Source: Leptobrachium leishanense (lineage: Eukaryota > Chordata > Amphibia > Anura > Megophryidae). From it: DNA of 64,000 nt. The translations under genes were made by a program, and so were the position numbers. The stretch covers positions 273,959,662 to 274,023,661 of the forward strand of contig CM019064.1 in the NCBI GenBank assembly GCA_009667805.1, in the 5' to 3' direction. Below, in pieces: positions 1 through 12,900 of this stretch. The first letter of the stretch is position 1. The number at the start of each line of letters is the position of its first letter. The notes beneath the pieces were generated by a model that was given only the letters and a program-made list of their open reading frames with translations, was not told the origin of the DNA and made no database searches.

Positions 1-248
1 GGGCCACTTGAAAAAAAAAAAGGATTTTCTTTTTTCTGAAGCTATTCTGTAATAGATTTAATTTTATGTTTACAATTATGGTCCTGGTACATTATCCTAC
101 TTCTACTGACCTTCAGCTGGCGCACAGCCACCCTGATGTAATCTTGTAGCGTATCCTGACAAACTTGGTAATTCATTTTTCTCCTCGATGGTGGCAAGTG
201 GCACAGGCCACAAAGCAGCAAAACAACCCCAAATCATAATGCTCCCTC

Positions 249-950
249 GAAAAACAAAAGGGGACACATGCCTGCCTAAAAACAAAAGGGGACACCTGCC
301 TGCCTAAAAAACAAAAGGGGACACATGCCTGCCTAAAAACAAAAGGGGACACATGCCTGCCTAAAAACAAAAGGGGACACCTGCCTGCCTAAACACAAAA
401 AGGGACACCTGCCTAAAAAACAAAGGGGACACATGCCTGCCTAAAAAATCAAAAGGGGACACATGCCTGCCTAAAAAACAAAGGGGACACATGCCTGCCT
501 AAAAAATCAAAAGGGGACACATGCCTGCCTGAAAAAACAAAAGGGGACACCTGCCTGCCTAAAAAACAAAAGGGGACACCTGCCTGCCTAAACACAAAAA
601 GGGACACCTGCCTGCCTAAAAAAACAAAAGGGACACATGCCTGCCTAAAATAACAAAAGGGGACACATGCCTGCCTAAAAACAAAAGGTGACACCTGCCT
701 GCCTAAACACAAAAAGGGACATCTGCCTGCCTAAAAAAACAAAGGGGACACATGCCTGCCTAAAATAACAAAAGGGGACACATGCCTGCCTAAAAAAACA
801 AAAGGGGACACCTGCCTAAAAAACAAAAGGGGACACCTGCCTAAAAAACAAAAGGGGACACCTGCCTGCCTAAAAAACAAAAGGGGACACCTGCCTTAAA
901 AAAAAGGGGACACCTGCCTAAAAACAAAAAGGGGACACCTGCCTAAAAAC
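249..950. repeat. Minisatellite, about 26-bp unit
   Basis: About 27 imperfect head-to-tail copies of a unit built from an A-run, CAAAAGGGGACAC, and one or two CTGCC steps. Copies differ by presence or absence of the ATGC step and by A-run length, so unit length varies from about 20 to 28 bases. Reading frames through it, on the minus strand, only restate the unit as a repeating peptide and are not treated as genes. Confidence 0.95.
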
Positions 951-982
951 AATGAAGAATGGCATTGGCCGGGTGTCAAAAA

Positions 983-1180
983 GGCTGTGGAGCTCTGTGA
1001 TATGCTCATACACACTACACATTATTACTGTGATTTTTATTGCTGTGGACCTCTGATACACCCATACACACCGCACATTACTGTGAGTTTTATTGCTCTA
1101 GAGCTCTGTGATATGCTCATACACACTGCACTTTATTGTGAGGTTTATTGCTGTGGAGCTCTGTAATGTGCAGTGTGTCA
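983..1180. repeat. Tandem repeat, about 55-bp unit, 3-4 copies
   Basis: Successive copies begin GCTGTGGAGCTCTGTGATAT and end in a TTTTATT tract. The last copy is partial. The array directly follows the 26-bp minisatellite after a short spacer. Confidence 0.85.
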
Positions 1181-1489
1181 GTAATGTACAGTATCTTTTA
1201 AAGTGATCGGCAGTTTCCCTCGTTTGCCACAGGGACTTTCTGTGCCGTGGTGCAGGCTTAGCTGCAATGAGTGGGTGATGGCTGCTGCATCTGGAAGTCT
1301 GAGGGGACACAGTGGATTCCCCAATTCGTGTCTGGGTCCAAATGGATTTTTTTTTTTTTTACACAATTTTCAAAAGATTATTTTAATGCGTTAAGAAATA
1401 AATTCTTTAGTACAATAATGTACATGTGGATGTTGCGTTGTATGGTTGGGGTTTTGTGTGGGTGCGGCACACGGGGGGCCCCATGATCT

Positions 1490-1800
1490 CCATTTGCCCG
1501 GGGGCCCGATTAGTTGTCAGTCTGCCCGTGGGGGGCAGGCACTAATTCAGCAGCCTGCCCCATAATGCAGCGCTACCCTCCCTGTTTACCTGCTGCAGCA
1601 CTTCCGAGCCATTGTGAGTATCACCTCCTGGAATCCATAGGACTCCATGGAGGGTTGTGCTGTTAGGCCACGAGCCCTACATGATCTCACTCTCCCAAGA
1701 TCGTGCAGGGCCACGGAGTGATTCACGAAGGGAGACTGTGGAGACTGCTCCTGCTTCCACATGTCCATTGTTGTGGCAAAGGGGCCTACCATGTGAGTAG
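1490..1800 (-). mobile_element. Family C miniature element fragment
   Basis: Read on the minus strand, this stretch matches the 3' half of the complete copies at 51784-52468 and 58695-59380. Shared landmarks are the CCTCCATGGAGTCC block, the AGGAGGTGATAC block, and GGGGCAGGCTGCTGAATTAG. The terminal AGGGC inverted repeats are not present, so it is a partial copy. Confidence 0.65.
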
Positions 1801-2740
1801 AAAAAGAAATATAAAAAAATGGAGAGGTGTGAAAAAGTGAGTGATTAATTGGCTATTATAAACCAGTCACACAACTTTAGGCTATACTATACATACTGTA
1901 TATATTGTTTACAAAAAGCTGGGATTCAATAATTTAAGGAACAGGTTCTCTCTCAAGGTACAAGGAATTCTGACACCCTAAGCAAAACACATTTTGTCAC
2001 TATTCTCCTCTTGGTGACCCCCAAACACATATCATCCCTTCTCTGACTCAGTTGGTAACAGAGAGAGTGGCTAAAGAGAAATGTTGGCGCAAATTAATAA
2101 CCATAAGTTACTTCCTACTGCTGCCTATTTTTTGAGTGAGCTGCTTTATTAGTGGCTATACTCGTAACAGAATATAGCTGAAAACAAAATACTGGTAGTG
2201 TTGCTGGTGGTATAATATCCTAGAAGCCATAGGACTCCATGGAGACTAATGCTGCCCTGCACAAACTTTGCACAAGCAGAGTAGAGGAGGGTCAGCAGAA
2301 GAACACAGAACTATTGGACCTTGGAATCAATCGTTATTCTCTAGCTGCCAGAAAATCATTATTTCATATACAAAGTATTCAAAATGTAGGCAGTGTTGAT
2401 TTACAGTAACCCGATGCAACAGTTAAGGTTCAAGCAGGGGTTTGCATTTGAAATAGCACCTCGAGCAGCTAGCGGGTACAAGAAATTGGTGACGATTCAC
2501 AGCTTGGGGAGCCTTTTTCAAAGACACAAAGTTTGATAAAGATTGCTCTGTAAGATGAAACTTTACTGTATTTCATTCAATAAATCTTTGCTATATTATC
2601 CACTGCTAAAGCATGCCCTGCTTTCCCTTTCCCGTTATCTCTATGCTTAAATCAGCCATCCAGAAACCAGTGAGCACCCTCAACAACAATAGTGAAAATG
2701 ATATTGATTGTTGTTGACATTTAAGTGTATTGATTCCCTC
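1801..2740. other. No gene or repeat recognised
   Basis: AT-rich DNA with no convincing coding frame, RNA gene or transposon end. A short block near 2220 resembling CCATAGGACTCCATGGAG echoes family C but is too short to call. Confidence 0.5.
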
Positions 2741-3010
2741 TCTGCTTTTAAAGACACAGACAGTGGTAAAGACACAAAAAATGACAAAGACACTAATATA
2801 AACATACAGAGACACTGACAGAGAACTATACTTCACTTACAAACGCAGGCACACTAGCACAGCCTGTAATGGGACACTGAGATGATGTCAAAGACACTGA
2901 CAGAGACACATGGACAATGGCAAAGACGATAGCAAAGAATGCAGAGAATGACAATGGCACTAAGAGTCTTACACAGGGACACTAAAATACACAAACGCAC
3001 TGTCAGTAAC
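2740..3010. repeat. Degenerate GACA-rich low-complexity tract
   Basis: Loose repetition of AAAGACACTGACAGAGACAC-like words. It is too diverged for a fixed unit. Confidence 0.6.
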
Positions 3011-3279
3011 ATAAACATTGAAAGGGGAAAAAGGAAATAGCAGCACTCGCTGTCCTAAGAGGCCAGTCCATTGCACAGTGCTCTGACACAAAGGTGGCCA
3101 GACTCCAAGTAACTTCAATGAAAATGCATTACTGGCAGCCAGAAAAGTGTCTTTATTAGAATATAATAAACAACAGTGTTCAGTCCAGAACAGGATTTTA
3201 TGAGATCATTTTACGTTGATAAAAACCCGTTATGGCCCAAAACATTGCTGCCAATAAAGGAGTCAAAGATTCCACCACA

Positions 3280-3450
3280 CACACACACTCTGTTCCCACT
3301 TCACATTTTGACCCCAATATCACACACTGACCCAACTTGCAATATTTCCCTTCACATACTGGTCTGCCCTTCACACAATTAACCCCTTTCACACCATGGC
3401 CCTACTTCACACACTGAATTTCCTTCACTCCCTGGTATACCATGGCTGCT
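3280..3450. repeat. Degenerate CTTCACACACTGACCC tract
   Basis: A 16 to 18-base word based on TTCACACACTGACCC recurs about eight times with heavy drift, starting from an ACAC run. Confidence 0.6.
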
Positions 3451-4600
3451 GCAAGTTAAGGGTATGCTCCCTGCATGTCACCCTGGCTCGTTGACTTCAC
3501 CAGGGGTAAGGCTATCCCTCACCATAGCATTAGTACAGAGCTACAGGGGTGAAGCTGTATATAAGAATACATTGTTGGTTTATGTGAATTGGATAATCAT
3601 ACAAATCATACTGTCAAATCAGTAAAGAAAGGGAAAGTCTGTACTTATGACACCACCTGGTGGCTCTTTATGAGAGAGGAAATGCTATTTCTGGCAGCAG
3701 TGATAAAACACAGCAGTATCAAGCAGCAAACAAAGTTGCATAAAGTGCAATATGGAGCAATGGTAAAACAACAAATGTCATAAACAATCCCTGTAAAATT
3801 AGTTATAGCAGCAGTGTAAGGTAGCAGCAATACATAACATCAAGTGTATCCACTTGCAATCTTATATGTGCAAATGTGCAAAACTTGCAGAAGCTGATGT
3901 GCAAACTTAGCAAAATATGTGCAGCATAAACCGGTTCGTTTAAAAGTGCATCTGTGCAGTGTATAGCAAGTGATAGCGCAACTAGAGTAGTTGATTCTAT
4001 GGATAATGATAAACACTGTTAAAATTCACTGTGCAAAAGTCACAAAACACATGAGATTGTGCGCATAAAATAGAAGTTAAAATCAGTCCATTTGTATCGT
4101 AAAAAGTGCATAAGTGCAGAGCTGCGATGCGGATTGTGTAATTCAATAAGGTGAACAGAATACAGCAGCTGGTAATGCTCATAAGTAGTGGTATACCCCA
4201 AACCACTCAAAGTCTCATGTAGGGGAGGGGGGTTATGAGCAAAGTCAGTGCTTCCTTCTGGTGATTCCTTCATTAGTTGGAAGACAATTCGATAGGCCTT
4301 CAGCGTTGGTCTGAGTTGCAAGAGTGCCTCCAAGAGAAAAAATTCATACAAAGCATAGAGTAGTAAAGCTTAACATGCATGTATATGATGGAAATGAAAG
4401 AATTTCACTCACATGATTCAGTGTCCTCAATCAGACACTCGATATGCAGGTCGCTGGCAGCTTGGGTAGGGAATGCCAGATTTCCCTTCTTTGTTGGTAG
4501 AGATGCAGGGCTTTGCAGAATCTTGGAGTACAAGGGATCCCAGTGCCTGTTCCCAGCAAAGTTTGCAGCAAAGTTTGAGCAGGCTGGTGCTCTGAAAATG
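3451..4600. other. No gene recognised
   Basis: Several reading frames of up to about 100 codons lie on the minus strand near 4040-4351 and on the plus strand near 4379-4603. They overlap each other on opposite strands and show no domain-like sequence. I see no transposon ends. Confidence 0.5.
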
Positions 4601-4745
4601 TAACCTCAACAGCAGAGGAAAAATGGAAAAAACGCTCACAGATGTGATAAAGCGTTTTATTCCTAAATGAAACAAATAAAATCGATCATAACAGCAAAGT
4701 ACACTGAAACGTGTTTTGCGTTATGTCACCGCTTCCTCAGTCAGA
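4601..4745. repeat. Possible Penelope-like retroelement end
   Basis: A short block carries AAAGCGTTTTATT followed by GAAACGTGTTTTGCG and a CTTCCTCAGTCAG motif. That order resembles the terminal repeats of amphibian Penelope-like elements. There is no coding remnant next to it, so the class rests on motif resemblance only. Confidence 0.3.
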
Positions 4746-5079
4746 CACTGCCCTTCAAAGTGGTGCCTGTTTTTTTTTGCAGACCCTCCCTATTGAGAGG
4801 GATCCTAAAGGACCCCCTCCCTTTCAGGCAATCTCCCGACATTGCGCGATGATGTCATTGACATCGGGAGGGGTATAAATTTGGTGTCTGACTTCAAGGA
4901 AGTCAGAATGCCACGGGACCCTGGACAGAAAGGTAAGTATCTCTCTGGGGGGGCTCACGCTTGCGGAGGATGTGTGGGGAACGTCCCCCGCATATAGCGA
5001 GAGTCAATGTGGACATCCTCTGCAGGGAAAGGGTTAAAAAGTAAAATGTTTTTGCAAAAAATAAATAAAAAAAGATATT

Positions 5080-5402
5080 CCATTTATTACATTGAAGCTT
5101 ATATGATTTGCTGGTTTAAACCCATCGAATGGAAACATTAAAAATCAGGGCATTTTGCCACAATTTTGTGCAATTCGGCGTTCTGTAAATAAAAGACACA
5201 ATATTCTTTTATGGGACAACTTCAGTGCTGCTGTACGCTGCCAAATTGTGGCAAATTCCATAGAATTGTACCTTATTTTGTTGTCAATTCGCTTGTATTT
5301 GTGAACTGACAGCTTTGTGAATAGACAAATTACCCAGAAATTGCACAGAATGGGGAAATTCACCATTAAGGGCCAATTCGGAGGTTAGTGAATAACCTCT
5401 TT
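5080..5402 (+). mobile_element. Family B2 3' fragment, diverged
   Basis: The order of landmarks matches the right half of the copy at 28410-29364: ATTGAAGCTTAT, a TTTAAACCCATCGAATGG block, GGGCATTT, a TGCCAAATTGTGGCAAATT palindrome, GGGGAAATTCACC and GAATAACCTCT. Many substitutions mark it as old. Confidence 0.6.
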
Positions 5403-6490
5403 AATGCAACATTCATTGAGCCGATTCAACATCTTGGATAGATAGAACAGTGAAATATCAATCAATCTCTTCTTAGACACAGGGATACATGACAGAAAAC
5501 CCAAAGGAGTCAGAGGAGACAACAGATTGTCATAAAGACATTTACAACCATTCAAAATAAGAACATTGAAAAAGCATGAAATATTAACATTGTTAATATA
5601 GTATTAATTGTTCATTGATCGTTTTTTGAAATTCAAACTTTATTATAATTATTAATTAACTCTGGATAAGAGGTAGACATTTTTTTCAGAAATTTCAGTC
5701 TTTGGATGTTATTGGAGCCGTTTAAAAATCAAAATTATTATTTGTTTCTTAGAAAGTACCAGTAAATGTCAATTAATGAGATTATATGGTTTTACCAAAA
5801 TCAGGAATACTTAGGACAATAGCCAGTGTCTACAATTACAAATAAGAACAAACACTACACAAGGGTCACCTGCCCTTGTCCAAATTGAAGTGTCAAAATT
5901 AAAAGTAAGATAGAGTTTCTTTGGGTTATCCAACTTTTACATGAAATTAATCACAAATAAAATACCAAGAATTCTTGAGGTGTTTTTTATCTGTTTTAAT
6001 TTACTACATTTTGTATTGTTGTCGCAATGGAATGTAGATTCAGTTCCGTAGGCGTGTGCAGAAGATATGCTTGATGTATCAGGCACACCCTAATGCACGC
6101 AATACTAAAGTTGTTGAGATGCTGCAATAACAAAGGGGATTTTTTTGGTTAGTGACGACAAGCAAGTCAGATGTGATATGTGACTCCTTTCATGAATCTT
6201 GTGAAACGACTTTGTGGAAAATTATGTAACGCCTCTTTTTGATAAAAACTTGATTCGCTCATTAAACTTGTGGACATATTTTCAACCATCCATGTGTGCA
6301 TGTTGTGAATCTGTCCTCAGATTGGGTGTGGTCCAAGAGGAAGCAGACGGCAGCGAGGACACCAGTTGAAGCCTTAAGGAATAAGGACTAGGGCCCGATA
6401 TTCCAGTTAACATTAGGTTACAACCCTACCCCTGAAACACACAGCTGCTCCTGTGCTGCAGTTTAGTCAGGATTCCTCATCAGTGGGAAA
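5403..6490. other. No gene recognised
   Basis: AT-rich sequence without a coding frame above background or recognisable transposon ends. Confidence 0.5.
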
Positions 6491-6607
6491 TGAGGCAAAT
6501 TGCCTTCTTTTGAATATCCGAATGGCCCCGAAATTGCACCATACAGGGAAATTCACTGTTCGGTGCAATTTCGGAGCCAGTCCGGCTCTCTTTGAATAGT
6601 CCCTTAA
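6491..6607 (+). mobile_element. Family B2 right-end fragment
   Basis: It contains CCGAATGGCCCCGAAATTGC, a palindrome around GAAATTCACTGTTCGGTGC, and a degraded CTCTTTGAATAGTCCCTTA end. It corresponds to the last 110 bases of a B2 element. Confidence 0.6.
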
Positions 6608-6736
6608 TGGAAAGACTTTTACAAATATAAATGGAAGTTGAACTTAGCAGTATGTGATGTATTTAGCTATAGCTGAAATATTCTCCCAAATCATGAAATT
6701 TATGGGACACAAAGTCAACTTTTGTACACCTATCTT

Positions 6737-6903
6737 TAGGGTTATTCAGAGAGATGAAAACCAGGAGAAGAGAACACTCTAGACCAAATAGCCGATTTGG
6801 AAAGTAAGATAAATGGGAGAATTTTATGGTTTGGCTATTTTGACCTAGAATTTTCATTTCTCCAGTCATTCTCCTGGTTTTCACCTCTCACTGATTAACC
6901 CTG
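6737..6903. mobile_element. Family D short palindromic element
   Basis: Both ends carry (C)AGGGTTATTCAGAGAG-type inverted repeats that extend inward through AAAACCAGGAGAA. The element is close to one imperfect 167-base palindrome. The inner block GGTCAAAATAGC is shared with the partial copies at 31626 and 54856. Confidence 0.75.
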
Positions 6904-9900
6904 ATAGTATATAACAGCCTTATTTTTCAGACGACCAAAATTAAATATATATATACATATATGTATAATAATATATATGTCATGATGTGTTGATGCAAGG
7001 AAAGATTTTATTTCTATAGACTGAATTGCTTACCAGATTGTGAAGTAAACTATAATGTGTTAAACTCAACCCCCAGAGACATTCCCTAAAACACAAGCAT
7101 CCTGTATTGACTATTTAAACTGTTGGGAGGTATGCTGGTTTTTAATGAATAACACATCTTGTCAATTGCATCACTTCTGTTAATTTGCTTTTAGTATGCT
7201 TTACTAAATTGATTATTCTTAAGCATTAAAGCAGACTACTCTAGCAAATTCTTAGCTCAATTCTTTTATCCATCTGTTGTAGTCTTAATGTAAAAGAACA
7301 GAGTCTCCTTGAGAATACATAAATTAAATCTACAGTTTGGATGCAGAGTACAAACCAATGAAGCCCTTCCAGGATAATTATTTGTTTGGGCTTTGTGCAG
7401 ACTTTTATACTTTATGCTGCAGGTAATAAATGTGGGCCCATATGAAAAAATAGACTTTATATAATCCAGATCAGCTCTTAAAGTGTAGTTGTACAGATCT
7501 ACCCAAACATTTTACAAAGTGCATGATGTTTAAGGTGCTCTTACTTCCAGTATGTCTATAAAAACAAAGAAGCACGCGACCACCCCCGTAGCACCTGGGC
7601 AGCCCAATTGAATAAGGTACTACCCAGAGTCTCAATGATTCCAGCCAACATGTCCACAACGAAATGCTCCAGAGCGTGTGGAAGCTGGAAGCTGCAACAG
7701 GAAGGAGATTGCAGATATCCCGCCACCATCTTCTTCCTCTAAAGCATTGGATTCTTCCAGATTATTAAATCTTGAAGAATCCAAAATCTGGAATACCATG
7801 GTGCCATTAGGTACAAGCATGAAGAGGTTTATTATTGCAGTAGTAAGTAAATGGTCTATAATGGTTGTTTGCTGCCATAAGTACGATGAAGCACATTAAC
7901 TAAAAATGTAATATAAAAAAAATTGAATATGTAAAAAGTAATATTTTGGAAACAGGACATGATAATACAGTACAATAATACAGTGCCCTCATATTCTATA
8001 TGTATAAAAACACACAACCTAATGCAATAGATATAATTATTTTGATAGCAGTGTAAATTTAGGTTAGTACATATTTAACGCTATATATATATATATATAT
8101 ATATTATTATTATTATTAAGAAGATGAAATGCTGCCTACATTAACCAAATGTCTGCACTGAACTGTCATGTCATTATTAGATGAACACCTTGGTTTAATG
8201 GATATCCAAGTATGAGTATCTAGGCAACTAATCATACCATTTTCCGAGAAGTGAAGTCTGCCATCTGTGTGTTTTTGTGTGTATGTTGTTTTTTTCTTAC
8301 ATTTATTTTGAGCTGTGTAGTAAATCGTTATTTTAAAGTTAATCAAAGTGAATCTACTGATAATTGTAGAATTATTTTCAAATAGAAACACCAAATTCTG
8401 ATCATTTCTTTATTTCAAGATTCTTGCCAAATAATATTTTTCTTCAATTTACTAAATGTTGAGATTTATTTCCTATGTCAAGTTAAGGGAATTTTAGGCA
8501 TTAAAATACTAATCTTTAGAATTACAGTGTGTAACAGATCCCAGTGCCCCAACTGGGTTACATCTGCTAATGCTGCTCCCTTGCAGGACTTCTGTTCTCC
8601 CACCAGTGATCTTTTATTAAAATATATGAAGCAAATGTATACAGCACAAGGAGGGACCTGGAGATAAATAGAAGATGACACCCTAGTGCCCACCTCCTCC
8701 TCTTCCTTAGGTGATCCACTGCCCCAACCATAACTCATTACATTGCTTGAACATGCCTGAACATGAAACAATAAAGTGCCATGCAATCACAGCCTGAGCA
8801 TCAAGTAAGAGCAGCAATGCTTGTCTTGCAAACAATGACCACACAAACCTAGCGTCACATATTATTTTATAGAAGGGGGGTTGGAATGGGCTGGACTGAC
8901 AAACAGTACATGATATGATCAATAATAACAGTAACATATAAACCTAGACAATAACAATATTAACACATAGCACAGACACCCTGTACCCTTAAAGTACCCC
9001 AAATACTGTTGGGGAATAAAATTATGTCAGATCCCCCAGAAACCACAGTCTCACTCCTCCCAACAGTAATGCTAAGTCTAGGTATCCCCGGTTCAAAGTG
9101 ACTACTGCCACACAGTGGTGCAAGAGAATCATTGATTAAAATGATCAATAATTGCACAATAGATCCATGCTTTCTACACCATTAGAAGTATAGGAACACA
9201 CAGTTGCAAGTGGCTTTGAGTAGACCTATGTGTGTGTCAGTAGAAACAGTCGCCACAAGAAACCGCTTCCCCTTTCCTCAAATAAATTCACCCTAGTGTG
9301 GCAGAAACAAAAGCAAATAACACACAGGAAAAAACAGTGTGCTGTCTCCAACGCTTACACAAACACATTAAAGCTGAAAATCATGCAGTTCCTAAGAAAA
9401 ATGGCTAGGTCACTAGTCCAGCGTGCCAAGCCTCGACGATGAATCTACTCTCTAAGCAAGACAAAGGCAGGCTTTCTTAGAATGCAAGAATACAATAGAA
9501 CACCCTCAGACAACTACATACCACTCAACCACGAACCAACGAGTACAGTGATCTCAGAGCCACAATAGTGAATGTGACACCCAGAGCAATTATTGTGAGA
9601 TAAAATTACATATGTGCCCAAACAAGCTAAACACATTGGAGATGTCAATTAACTACACGCAAGTCACCAAAAGCACAAAATGTAAAAGATATACAAATTA
9701 ATTTCATATAAATGTAGCATGAGTACTACTGGTTTCACTGCTGTAAGATCACTTATGGTAATGACGTACCATGAGGTCAATAGGTGGAGAGTCACCCCTC
9801 CAATGAAGGATTATAATTTAATAGGTCACCAAAAAAACGCTGATCTTTATAAAGGAACTTATGCCCTGTCAATTGGGCAAAACGTGTTTTTGCCCGTGAC

Positions 9901-9930
9901 AGTGGCACTTAAATACTGGTGAAGTGTACG
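6904..9930. other. No gene recognised; AT-rich spacer
   Basis: No convincing gene. It contains TA-rich runs near 6940-6980 and 8076-8116. A block from about 9790 to 9930 carries ATCTTTATAAAGGAAC and AAAACGTGTTTTTGCCCGTG, which resembles Penelope-type ends like the one near 4601. A segment beginning near 8528 (TGTAACAGATCCC) looks LTR-like at one end, but I could not find its partner. Confidence 0.45.
8076..8116. repeat. TA / TTA microsatellite
   Basis: About 13 TA units run directly into five TTA units. Confidence 0.9.
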
Positions 9931-9934
9931 GGAG

Positions 9935-9935
<1 letters not shown>

Positions 9936-9968
<33 letters not shown>

Positions 9969-9980
9969 ATATATATATAT
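9936..9980. repeat. TA microsatellite
   Basis: About 22 TA units with a single internal slip at TTATA. Confidence 0.9.
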
Positions 9981-9984
9981 TGAC

Positions 9985-12900
9985 ATCTTAACTGGGATTA
10001 CATTGCAGAGTGATCCGATTTTGCAAATTAAATCTTGTTGCTCTTTTACACTAGTACTCACAGACAACCACATGGAGGGAATGTCAATAGCTGATGTCAC
10101 TTTACCTTGAGATCACAAAACTCTTTTTATTAGGGGAAGCAGTGTTTACATATCACAGTTTCGTTGTTGGTTAATAAAAATGTTCTTTTCAAAGGTTATG
10201 AAAAAGCGAAAGGTTTGGTTTGTTGCACTAAAAAAGTAATTTATTAAGAACTTGACACAGCAATTAAATATTTTATAAGAACCAGCCCTGTCCAGTTCTG
10301 TGTATCCTGAGGTTCACAATCATTAAACTGTAATGCAGCAACTTTAAAGGTGCGTCCTAGCAGTTTGCCTTAATATTTCCGTTTAGTAAAAAGCACGTCA
10401 CAATTCAAATTTTGCACATTTTCTTTTTACATGGAGTTAATCCCATTTGGTTTATACACTCAGCTTTATGTTCCTTTGCTTTCAGTACAGTGTGAGAGTT
10501 TCTTCTGTTCTGTACAGGGTGAAGAGGGCTGATATAATTCTGTAAAATTACAAGACATGAAGACAGCAAGGTAAGCTGCATAAAATTAATGGGTTTAGGC
10601 ATTAATCGCTTTGGTTTACTGTTGTTGCAAACAAAAGGTGAAAATCAACATTGATGCAACCACAATAAACTTTGTCGATCTAGAGAGGAAATTCAAACAA
10701 GGGCGAATGAAGATTATTTAATGAAACAAGAGTGATTAGTAAATAAGTTCCTAAATATTCAGCCGCTTCTCTATTCAGCAAAAAGGAGAATAAATTCCAA
10801 TTTTACAAGCCTTATAAAAGATTTAAAGAGAATTGTGATACACTTTGGTTTTGATATATGTCCAGAATACAATTGAACAGTTGAATGCCTCAGAATGTCC
10901 TTTTAATGAAAATCTGCTATTTTGTTTCAATATCAGTACTATTACCATTGTATATAGTTTATCTAAGAGTCTATGGGCCTTATTCCGCAGCTGGCATTAA
11001 GATAAATACTGGAGATGTTCTACATAACATCTCCAGAAGTTGTTTTAACATCGGGAATCACTATCCCTCTCTTGCTCCAAACTGGGTTTACGCTTGAGCA
11101 TAGAGCGTACTTAAGGTAAATAGCATCTCCGAGACTTGTATAAGGGGTGTTAATTTGCCCTGAGAGTAGATGAATGAGCTATTCCATGGTAGCTCAAAGA
11201 AAGGTGATAGTGACATGACAGTAGGAATATGATGAACTGTCAGGTATATTGGAAAGGCAAAATTAAAATGGATGTCTGTAGCCATTTTGTTTTAAATAGA
11301 AACTCTTTTCTTTTTCAAATTTTCCCTAGTTTTAGAAATGAACAGAGATTTTTTTAAATAGTTCATGGCTAGGTGAAATCTAAATTTCTTTTTTTAGAAA
11401 TACCAGACATGAGGGAACCTTAACATGTCTTTGTGTGATATTATGCCCAAGCTAAGTGCTAGACGTGTAATAATTAAATTTATTGGTCTGTCTTAAGTCT
11501 TTAAAACAAAAAGATATTTTTTCTATCGTTAAAGGAAAAATAAAAGTTAAAGTTTTGGTATAATGTATGATTATATTCAGGAAAAATATTCTTATAATCA
11601 AGGTATATTTTATTATATTTACAGTAGAAAATAGACGCTCCAATTTATATTGTAGAGAGTATAATTGGTAAATAGATAATTACTGAAGAAGAGATTCTGT
11701 TATTTAACTAGAAAGGAATTTACTTAGTTTGAGAGGAGTAGGGAAATAAATGTTATTCTGCATGAGAGACTCAAAGTCTACACTGAGAGAATAGAAGGTC
11801 TTTGTAAGTCAAATTGACCTCTGACCTGAGATAAGACATATAAAAATTAAATGGTGGAATTAATTAAGAAGTGCCATACTGCCCTCTAGAGGATAGTAAA
11901 TGTTATAATTAATATAATGAAAAAATTGCTAGTGACGTCAAATTGAGTATAATTGAAGCCATTCCAGGACAGGAGGCATTCCTGCAGATTCAAGGACATG
12001 AGGCATTCAGAGACTTACACGCAAGGCTAGCAGACCATCCCAGGACAATGCACTCAAGACTCACACCAAATCTCTAACTCACACCAAATCTTTAACTCCC
12101 ATGTATTGATTATCTGATATTGATATTTCTCACATATTCCAAAACAATATTACATAAAGAATATTCCAAGGCAGTAACTCATTTAATCCATATTGGAGGT
12201 AATGTATGAAAGCTATTTTTATTCAGATTAATGTAAATTATATATATTTGGAGTATTTATTGCAACAGATAGACTGAGATTTCTCAGATATTGTTAGATC
12301 CAAAATCTAAAATATTTCTATTCTGCAGATAGAGATATGAAGAAGAATTGGATATAAGGATTTATCCTATAGCAACTGTTGTAAGATTGATATACCAATA
12401 TATATATTGAATTTGGAAATTATTGTGATTGAAATTAATAAGCAGGGAATTATATAACAACAATATAAAAAGCAGAAGATTAGAAGTTTAATTCTCGTTA
12501 TTAGGGGAGGATTCACTAAATAGTTTTTTATTATTTATCATTCTAAAAATAGATAGTGATAGCTCATCTTTTGTTGATCCACGTAGTATAGGGATATATA
12601 TATATCTCTATAAGATCTAGCTTGTTAAACATTGGTTTGCTGGGAAATACATGTTTCGTTAAGCAGAAAAGTTTATTAACCATTTGTGTATTAGTTACTA
12701 ACTGATAAGGTAAATGATATTAATCATATATGCAGTTACTAACAGGAGATACATATATTGTGAAGCTAGTTTTTATGTGCTGATGGATTTTGCGGTTTAT
12801 AATTTTTTTTATGATATGAGATTTGAAACTTTTTTGTATACGTAATAAATATAGATATTTTTATCCAATTATTGATTAGTGTATTCTTCAAAGCAAAACA

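Noticed and set aside
249..950. CRISPR-like array
   Set aside because: Units are adjacent with no unique spacers, and the sequence is clearly eukaryotic; it is a minisatellite.
8528..9600. Possible LTR starting TGTAACAGATCC
   Set aside because: I could not find a matching end or target duplication, so no element is called.
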